From: Chara braunii
Taxonomy: Eukaryota > Streptophyta > Charophyceae > Charales > Characeae
Assembly: GCA_003427395.1 (NCBI GenBank)
Contig: BFEA01000049.1
Span: forward strand, 2,230,313-2,253,045
DNA: 22,733 nt
Direction of reading: 5' to 3'
In this document: one piece after another, positions 17,056-22,733 of the stretch
Layout: every line of letters begins with the position of its first letter
How positions within the stretch are numbered: the stretch's first letter is position 1
The notes under the pieces: model-generated
Told to the model about the DNA's origin: nothing
The model's database searches: none
What the model saw: only the letters and a program-made list of their open reading frames with translations
Program-made: the position numbers and the translations under genes

Positions 17056-18555
17056 ACAACACGGCTGCGCTCCTTATATTCGTTCTCGGTCAAGTTGAAC
17101 TTCACCCATGGTGCAGGCTGTCCATTTCCGGCCGAGGATGCGGTTTGCGGTTTTCGCCTTCCCTTTATTCCGGGTCTTGTTGGTGGTTCACGGCTGGACG
17201 GCGGCCACCTGCTCTCCTTCACTTGATGCTGGGGTGGCTGCCGAGTCTTCCACAACGTTGTCCGTGCGGACGGCAGCGACATGTTGCGGTCGTGGACCAG
17301 GTTTCCCTTTCTCCAAATAGGAGGGCTGCAACCGCGTTTTCTCGTGTGCGGCCGCCCGGTTGGTCTTGATAATCTCACGAGCCTTGTCGATGATTTCAGC
17401 AAAGGCCTTGTATGCTTCACGATCACCGAGGGCTTGGCTCAAGGCGGCACACGATCAGTTGTAGTACTCCAGGCGCAAGTGAGGAAACGAGAAGTCAAGA
17501 TCGGTTGTCGCCACGATCTTTTGCCATTCCGTTAACCAGTCTTGAGTAGGTGTGTTGCCTTGAGACATGCCGAAGATGCGGTTGATGGCGAGTGCTGGAA
17601 CATCATCGACGATGAACCGCTTCTTCCACTCCTTCATCAAGACCTCCCAAGAAATCTTGGTGTGCATATCGGCGACCACGACGCCATGTATGGTTGCCAT
17701 GTGGTTTAACCAGATCTGGCATCCTCCCTTTGCCTTGAGGTATAGTGCCGACACGTAGAGATATTCGGGTACTCGATGTATCCGAAGCTCCATTGTGAAT
17801 GACTGACACGTGTAGATGTTTGGGTTCACGGGGTCTTGATGAGTATAATCATCAAACTTTTTGATCCGTGAAGTCGGCATCTTGTACTCCCTTTTGCTGT
17901 TTCCATCGCTGGGCAGTTGCAGTTGCCAAACCTCGGCTTGCAGCGCGGTGAGTTGCTGACTGACGGTCACGGGTGCCGCGAACTTGTTGATGTCGCCCAA
18001 GAGGGTGACCACATGATCAAGGCGTTCCTCGAACTGGCGGGATGACGCTGCAGGCTGGCTGGTACTAGCCTGGCCTGCTTCCGGTCTTGGTTTCTCCAAG
18101 TCTTGGATACGGGCGTTCAGCACCCGTGTAGGGTCCTCGTGCAGAGCCTTGTGGTTCTGCACCGCCTGTCGAATGTTCTCCAACTCGAGCTGCTGCTGAT
18201 TACGCTGCACGATTTTGGAGAGAAACTCCTTGTGCTCTTCCTCGGCCGTCGCGACCTCATGTTCATCGGAGGGCTCAAAGTGCCAGAACTTGAGCCGTTC
18301 GATGGTGGCTGTTTCCTGCCGCTGCAGCAAGCTGTGTGCTTCCTTGCGGCGCTCCTGGGATTCCCGATTGGTTGCAGCCTGCAGCCGTGCTTGTTCAGCT
18401 GCTGCTTCAGCGGCAGCCTGTAGCCGGGCAGCTTCGGCCTCCACCTGGCGCTGTTCCTCCAATTCAATCTGTGCGAGCTGATCCTAAATCTGCTTGCGGA
18501 AGTCTGAGATGGATTCACTGGCGAGCTGGCCTGCCATGCCCAGTGGAGCAGTCAT
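17014..18555 (-). pseudogene. Gag (coiled coil, capsid, zinc knuckle), chromovirus 1
   Basis: Gag forms the particle and binds element RNA. The likely ATG is at 18553-18555 (MTAPLGMAGQLASESIS) and a second in-frame ATG follows at 18535-18537. TAG at 18484-18486 interrupts early. A long Gln/Glu/Ala-rich coiled coil runs to about 18060. The capsid-like part has QIWLNHM, WEVLMKEWKKRF and TQDWLTEWQKI, typical of Ty3/Gypsy Gag. TGA at 17455-17457 follows LEYYN, and the same frame resumes with ALSQALGDREAYKAFAEII to another TGA at 17188-17190. APWVKFNLTENEYKERSR then appears in a shifted frame, and the knuckle C-Y-W-C-x4-H-x4-C (17014-17055) is back in the original frame. Thus the visible damage is at least three stops and two opposing frameshifts. 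Confidence 0.88.
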
Positions 18556-18736
18556 GCTGACGTGTCACCTTGCGGATGTGTCACTCTGTTGCTGACGTGT
18601 CACCTCTGCTGCTATGGCACTTACCAAGCCGTGGGAGAACAAGGGAGGGACGGAGGGCTCAGACACACACAACCATGCAAGACCCCCAATCCCTGCGGTA
18701 AAGGCCTAATCAAGCAAAAAATGCCCCCCCTGTGCA

Positions 18737-19235
18737 GATTTCACAAATAAAATAATGGGAATACTTTTATTTGTTTGGGAAATGGCAGAACGGGGTGGTC
18801 GGCCCTGACCTAGGAGCAGTCTGATTGGCAGACCAGACTGTCCTGCAGGTAAGTGCAGAAAGAAAAAAGGAAAATGTTTCAGATTGGTTGCAATATAAAA
18901 TTCGTTATTTTAAGGAGGTGAAAAATTCCCTTCCCCAGTTTCGGATTTTGAGTACTTCTGGGATTGTAGAAATTTATAGTAAAAAGATTTCACAAATAGA
19001 ATAATGGGAATACTTTTATTTGTCTGGGAAATGGCAGAACGGGGTGGTCGGCCCTGACCTAGGAGCAGTCTGATGAGCAGAACAGACTGTCCTGCAGGTA
19101 AGTGCAGAAAGAAAAAAGGAAAATATTTCAGATTGGTTGCAATATAAAAATTCGTTATTTTAAGGAGGTGAAAAATTCCCTTCCCCAGTTTCGGATTTTG
19201 AGTACTTCTGGGATTGTAGAAATTTATAGTAAAAA
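18737..19235. repeat. 249-bp tandem duplication in the chromovirus 1 leader
   Basis: GATTTCACAAATA begins at 18737 and at 18986. The copies share about 97% by eye, including CTGACCTAGGAGCAGTCTGA, CTGTCCTGCAGGTAAGTGCA and TTTCGGATTTTGAGTACTTC. Differences are a few substitutions and one-base indels in A-runs. Confidence 0.95.
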
Positions 19236-19444
19236 AAAATCCCCCCCCCCTGCCCTGTATTTCGAATTTCCTGAGTTCAGCAAATGTTGAAGTGCAGTTC
19301 TACTGCAGGCAAGTAGAATGTAGTGGTGGATAAAAATCACATTTTTAGTGTTAATTAGAGCAAAACAGCAGTAATTCCTTAATTAGTACTAATACACTAA
19401 CCCTAATTTTGCTAATTACTTCGATCCCCTCGATTCCAAATTCG

Positions 19445-19548
19445 CGGAATTTCCAGATTTTGCGGAACGTGGGAATCTGCAGATTTTCGTAATTCACGGA
19501 ATTTCCGAAATGCGCGGAATTTGCGGATTATCAAAATTTGCGGAATTT
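19445..19548. repeat. CGGAATTT word cluster
   Basis: CGGAATTTCC at 19445, 19497 and 19541 and CGGAATTTGC at 19515, with related TGCGGAA/TGCGGAT words between them. It is a degenerate short array, read GGAAATTCCG in the element's sense. Confidence 0.75.
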
Positions 19549-19611
19549 CCAAAAACTATCAATTAGCAAAGTGATGTATCCATTTATTAATCAGGTAATC
19601 AATAAGCACTC

Positions 19612-19653
19612 GATCAATCAATCAATCAATGCCTGTTCGATTGATGATTGATC
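19612..19653. other. Hairpin built from ATCA repeats, 75 nt from the PBS
   Basis: Left arm GATCAATCAATCAATC (19612-19627) pairs with GATTGATGATTGATC (19639-19653) around an 11-nt loop, with one bulged base. Confidence 0.7.
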
Positions 19654-19727
19654 AAATCAATCTTGATTACTTCTCGCCTGAGGTCCAAAGGGACGACTTG
19701 CTGAGCAGACTTTCTCTCGTTGAGATC

Positions 19728-19739
19728 GCTCCAATACCA
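19728..19739 (-). promoter_or_regulatory. Primer binding site, initiator tRNA-Met type
   Basis: On the - strand TGGTATTGGAGC lies 3 nt after the 5' LTR end. It matches the usual plant tRNA-iMet primer site TGGTATCAGAGC at 10 of 12 positions, starting with the obligatory TGG. The two mismatches are probably decay. Confidence 0.85.
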
Positions 19740-20125
19740 AACTGTCGCATACACATCCAAACATGGCAAGTATAGCGCAGATCCAAGGAGTCGACTCAAA
19801 GCAAGAGACTATATAAACGCAGCGGAAAACTGAACATACATCTGACACAGCAATATCAGAGTGGACAATGCACACTCATACATGCATCACACTGTGAGAA
19901 AGGGGCAGCGCAGCATACAAGCAAGGGGCGCTGTCCCCTGATCATCCTCGAACGAAGTAGGAGGGAGAGGGAGACGAAGGGTGAAGAGAGGGGCGAGAGA
20001 CCAAGTCGCCAATGTCGCCAATCCCGAATGTTGCCGAAGTCCCAGTCTCAATACCAAAAGCAGGTCTTTTCCTGAAATACCAGAGCATGGCCATGGCCCG
20101 AGTGTCCCCAAGTTCAGATTCAGAT

Positions 20126-20127
<2 letters not shown>

Positions 20128-20199
<72 letters not shown>
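20128..20199. repeat. (CT)36 microsatellite in the 5' LTR
   Basis: 72 nt of pure CT at the position of (CT)11(CG)8 in the 3' LTR. Confidence 0.97.
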
Positions 20200-20202
<3 letters not shown>

Positions 20203-20882
20203 CCAGACGGAAGAGGAAGACTGAGCAGTGGAGGATGGAGGAGGTCCGGAGCATAGAAGAAGAAGAAGAAGAAGAAGAAGAAGAGTCCTCCCTCTCTCTC
20301 TCTCTCTCTCTATGCTGGTGCCAGATACTGACCGAGTAAAGGTATTGCCTTGACGTCGGTGCTGGAGTGCTGAAGACGAAGCTGGAGCTATGGCGCCCCT
20401 GGTGAGTCATCAGGTAAGTCCCAGTGTCTGGCCTTCGCCTCTCTCCTGCTGCAGTCTCCACTACAGCCTCCACGCTCGCTACCTCCGACCTACCACTACA
20501 GCACCCAGCGCTGAAGACTACCGCAGCATAACACTGAGTACTAACGCACACTAACCTATCAAGTGAGAGGCAGACCAGTCTATAAATATGACTGGTCTGG
20601 CCTCTCCTAGGTCCTACTGGCCTAAACGTGAGGCCCAAAATGAATGGCCTGGGAAACAATCTGGTCGTACACTTGGATCGAATCTGACCGTCCAAGTGTG
20701 GCCTGGGGAAAAAAAGGAGGCCAGGGCTTGAACCGTTACCGGTACCAGGGCCTGGCCAGGCTGAACCTGGTGTGGGCCTAAAACGTCCCTTTTTCTGGCC
20801 TGAACCCACACGGGCCCTACTCTGGGCCACAAAACTAATGTGGCAGACCGAAGCTAAGTCCCTACCCCTCTCTACCTACCTG

Positions 20883-20902
20883 ACGGGTCCTACTGGGCCC
20901 GT
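20883..20902. other. Conserved LTR-terminal hairpin, copy 2
   Basis: ACGGGTCCTACTGGGCCCGT, identical to copy 1, ending 21 nt from the LTR boundary at 20923. Confidence 0.65.
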
Positions 20903-20923
20903 GTGGGATCTACATATGCCACA

Positions 20924-20928
20924 CCCAC
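20924..20928. repeat. Chromovirus 1 target-site duplication, right copy (CCCAC)
   Basis: CCCAC directly after the LTR end, matching 12071-12075. Confidence 0.9.
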
Positions 20929-21003
20929 GCACCTGTCCCCATCACGTTTGGAAGAACCGCCACAACATTGATTGCCTCCTCCCGGAGGGATTGTGTTGCA
21001 TAC
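20929..21003. other. 75-bp flank between the two chromoviruses
   Basis: Unique-looking sequence with no motif. It continues the pre-insertion locus from 12069-12075. Its last five bases, CATAC, would be the left target duplication of element 2; the other copy is outside the window. Confidence 0.7.
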
Positions 21004-21942
21004 TGTAACGTGCAGACCAGAACAAGAACCGAACTTTCAATACAAAGTATAAGATAGCACAACGGAAGACTTAGATACCAGTGATCCCAACAATCAATGT
21101 TGCAATGCAGCCCTGAACATACATCATCATCCTCGTTACATGGTGTGAATGGGGTCTGGCGCTTCACACAGGAAGACTGCGCCGGCCCATACCATACACA
21201 GACGAAGAGGAAGGGGATAAACGAAGAGGAGGGGGAAGATGGGAATGTCGTCAACACCAAGTCTTCGGCACAAGCCCAAATAGTCCCTCGTCGAANTGTC
21301 TGAATCCCAAATATCAAGTCTGGATCCAATGTCGTCAAGTCTCAAGTCACAACTCTGTCTCTCTCTGTCGTAGTCTGAGAAGTCAAGTGGCGAGAGGGTG
21401 AGAAGAGATGGTGGACTTTGAAGAGGAAGAAGAAGAACTCTCTCTCTCTGTGGGTCCAGTACTAACCTGTGAAGTTGGCGCCTTGATGCAGGTACCACGA
21501 AGCTCGAGCTGGAGCGATGGCGCCACAGGTAAGTACCACTGGCCTCCGCCAGTATCTCTCTCACTCTACGATCTACCAACTACCAGCGCCCAGCGCTGAA
21601 GACTACTCTATGGCTATGGCACCCAGCGCCGAAGACTACCGCTAGCGCTAATACTACTGCCTAGCGCTGAAGACTACTGCAGCGCTCCTCCTGAGTGCTG
21701 CGGCCGAAATCCCCAAGACTACTGGAACTACCTACCTGTGAAGAGCCGGGGAAGCTCCTATGTACAACCACGGGTGCCCCTGACTGCACGCGAGCAGTCC
21801 AGGAGGCTGCTCTTGCCAATGCCGATCGGAGGTAGGGGCTGCCGCTGCAGCTCCTGCTCAAACTCGTGAGGAACAGGCTATTCTTGGCCTGTTCCGCATC
21901 CCTGTTTAAGTGCCTGAGTCTTAGGGGCGGTTGCAACAATGA

Positions 21943-22129
21943 GGGCCTGAAAATGGTGCTCCGTTTCAGGCTGGAAAAACTCTGGGTCTGAAAGACCCAG
22001 AAATAGGCTGAAACGGAGAAGGGCCTGCAGGCCCTCGTTTTTCAGCTTTCAGGCTGAAACGAAAGGGGCCTGTAAGCCCTAAGTTTTAGGCTTTTAGGCT
22101 GAATGTCCAGGACGGGCCCTGTAGGGCCC
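21943..22129. repeat. Array of ~37-48-bp units capped by palindromes in LTR 2
   Basis: Units start at 21943, 21984, 22021, 22066 and 22114 with GGGCCTGAAAATGG, GGGTCTGAAAGACCC, GGGCCTGCAGGCCC, GGGCCTGTAAGCCC and GGGCCCTGTAGGGCCC. TTTCAGGCTGAAACG-like words lie between them. Confidence 0.75.
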
Positions 22130-22131
22130 GT
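22112..22131. other. Conserved LTR-terminal hairpin, copy 3
   Basis: ACGGGCCCTGTAGGGCCCGT forms a perfect 8-bp stem with a TGTA loop and ends 21 nt from the LTR boundary at 22152, as in element 1, although surrounding LTR sequence differs. Confidence 0.65.
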
Positions 22132-22152
22132 GTGGCCAAGCAGTATGCCACA

Positions 22153-22166
22153 CCCCCCCCCTCCTT
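22153..22166 (-). promoter_or_regulatory. Polypurine tract of chromovirus 2
   Basis: AAGGAGGGGGGGGG on the - strand, directly before the LTR start TGTGGCAT. Same arrangement as in element 1. Confidence 0.92.
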
Positions 22167-22178
22167 GAAGAACCGAGC

Positions 22179-22733
22179 TTACCTGCGAGGGCGAAGCTGT
22201 CTGTCTGAGGGAGGGACCACAGCCTGGGTGGGAGGGGCTGGTCGTGAAGCTTCCTGAGCTAACCTCCGCCTTTCAAAATGCTCATAGATCAGCGGTGCGG
22301 ATGCTTTCAAATCTGCGCCTGAAATCCACTGAGTGTTGTCACGATCACATGCTTTGAATGTGACTTTGTACTGCCGCGGCTTGCTGCTGTACTTGCGATC
22401 GGTGATGACGCGGTCAACTTCCTAATGACCATCCATAGAAGGAGGGTCCTGCGATCATCGGTTCGGAAAGTCGTCGCTCTTGGCTGGCGTGTATGTTGCC
22501 AGCTTCGAGGCGTGGAAGACCGGATGGACCGTCAGATGCTCTGGAATGTTGATCACAAATGAAGGGCCATCGGGCTCATCGCCTGCGGCTGCTGTCACAG
22601 ACCAAGGTCCAAACCACTTGGGAAGCAGTTTGCGTGACACATCCTGTTCCAGTGCAAACTCTTCTGCGGAGACCCAAACCAGATCACCGGCGCGGATGGG
22701 ACATGGTACGCGACGCCTGTTGGCTTGCTGCTG
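22179..22733 (-). pseudogene. Integrase C-terminus with chromodomain, chromovirus 2 (partial)
   Basis: The protein enters at the window edge already in the integrase C-terminal region (PCPIRAGDLVWVSAEEFALE), then KLLPKWFGPWSVTAAAGDE and HPVFHASKLATYTPAKSDD. TGA at 22455-22457 and TAG at 22422-22424 break it. The same frame carries on with a chromodomain-like module (EVDRVITDRKYSSKPRQYKV, then DRDNTQWISGADLK) and ends at TAA 22179-22181 after DRQLRPRR. Compared with element 1, the TGA codon corresponds to CGA and the TAG to CAG, so both are simple C-to-T changes. The upstream part of the gene is outside the window. Confidence 0.88.

Larger units (their letters stand above)
18556..19727 (-). 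other. Chromovirus 1 leader between PBS and Gag, about 1.2 kb
   Basis: No protein motif is present in either strand. The part nearest Gag (18556-18736) is mixed in composition. 18737-19235 is a 249-bp tandem duplication; 19300-19680 is markedly A/T-rich, with three exact CGGAATTTCC words and a 15-bp hairpin. The composition change and the repeats suggest captured or expanded sequence rather than ordinary leader. Confidence 0.7.
12076..20923 (-). mobile_element. Complete Ty3/Gypsy chromovirus (element 1), - strand, degenerate
   Basis: Two LTRs in direct orientation (12076-13184 and 19743-20923) enclose, in - strand order, a tRNA-Met-type primer binding site, leader, Gag with a zinc knuckle, aspartic protease, RT, RNase H, integrase, chromodomain and a polypurine tract. 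A 5-bp duplication CCCAC brackets it. LTR termini match in inverted form (TGTGGCAT on the coding-strand 5' end, ATGYGACA at the 3' end). The LTRs look roughly nine-tenths identical apart from microsatellite and tandem indels, so the insertion is not recent. It landed a few bases beyond the LINE's 3' target duplication, in flanking DNA. Multiple stops, frameshifts and replaced catalytic residues mean it is inactive. Confidence 0.95.
19743..20923 (-). repeat. Chromovirus 1 5' LTR
   Basis: 1181 bp, from TGTCGCAT to ATGCCACA on the + strand, homologous to 12076-13184. It has (CT)36 at 20128-20199, a GAA tract at about 20255-20284 and a segment of about 45 bp near 19855-19900 lacking in the other LTR. 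As the 5' LTR it should hold the promoter; TATTTATA (- strand, near 20583-20590) is the best TATA-like word but is unproven. Confidence 0.95.
21004..22152 (-). repeat. Chromovirus 2 3' LTR
   Basis: 1149 bp from TGTAACGT to ATGCCACA (+ strand). The boundary on the right is fixed by the polypurine tract; the left boundary is set by the matching inverted terminus TGTRRCRT. It shares short blocks with element 1 LTRs (AGCGCTGAAGACTAC, GGAGCGATGGCGCC, GGGCCCGTGTGG). It contains one undetermined base (N at 21296). Confidence 0.8.
21004..22733 (-). mobile_element. Second Ty3/Gypsy chromovirus (element 2), 3' end only
   Basis: A 3' LTR, polypurine tract and the end of Pol (integrase C-terminus and chromodomain) are present in the same orientation as element 1. 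The rest lies beyond the window. Pol and polypurine tract are close to element 1, while the LTR is alignable only in parts, so it is a related but distinct family or subfamily. Confidence 0.92.

Noticed and set aside
19445-19548. Transcription-factor (kappaB-like) binding cluster
   Set aside because: GGAAATTCC resembles that site, but the factor family is an animal one and nothing else supports the reading; kept only as a repeat.
20120-20830. 236-codon - strand frame inside the LTR
   Set aside because: It lies wholly in LTR sequence and its C-terminus is microsatellite (Arg-Glu repeats); the other LTR does not keep it.
1-22733. CRISPR array, rRNA, tRNA, bacterial operon or defence system
   Set aside because: No regular spaced repeats, RNA gene folds or prokaryotic gene organisation; all identifiable proteins are eukaryotic retroelement proteins.

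Overview
This is a eukaryotic, repeat-dominated window. I find no host gene that I can support. It holds three retroelements: a long L1-type LINE on the + strand (about 1481-12050), a complete but heavily mutated Ty3/Gypsy chromovirus on the - strand (12076-20923), and the first 1.7 kb of a second, related chromovirus, also on the - strand (21004 to the window edge). The combination of an L1 with an apurinic-type endonuclease and a C-terminal RVT zinc-binding domain, plus chromodomain integrases, points to the green plant/algal lineage. From memory of repeat proteins in charophyte algae, Chara braunii or a relative is my best guess; nothing here proves it.

Layout: 1-1462 is flanking DNA with a tandem duplication carrying two GA microsatellites. 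1463-1480 and 12051-12068 are an 18-bp near-identical pair (17/18), the second lying directly after an A-rich tail, so I read them as the LINE target-site duplication. The LINE has a 2-kb 5' region with degenerate ~160-280 bp repeats, a broken ORF1 with a 273-bp tandem duplication and a CCHC-like knuckle, a long ORF1-like tail of unknown nature, and a broken ORF2 (endonuclease, reverse transcriptase, zf-RVT). 12071-12075/20924-20928 (CCCAC) is the 5-bp target duplication of chromovirus 1, whose - strand order is 5' LTR, PBS, a ~1.2-kb leader, Gag with zinc knuckle, protease, RT, RNase H, integrase with chromodomain, polypurine tract, 3' LTR. An 80-bp interval separates it from the 3' LTR of chromovirus 2.

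Both chromoviruses are dead. Nearly every in-frame stop I could place is TGA or TAG in a position compatible with C-to-T decay (CGA or CAG codons), and for chromovirus 2 this is shown directly by comparison with chromovirus 1. The catalytic aspartate is replaced in protease (Asn), in the first Asp of the RT YxDD box (Asn) and in the first Asp of the integrase triad (Gly), and the front of RNase H is deleted.

Two places are sequencing/assembly artefacts rather than biology: 10502-10539 is a back-to-back pair of synthetic Tn5 mosaic ends (a mate-pair library junction) flanked by a 137-bp perfect direct repeat, and 8378-8436 is a poly-A run containing a 3-N gap inside LINE ORF2. The most interesting unexplained items are the unrecognised protein segment between LINE ORF1 and ORF2, the repeat-rich leader of chromovirus 1, and a small hairpin kept at exactly 21 nt from the LTR end in all three LTRs.
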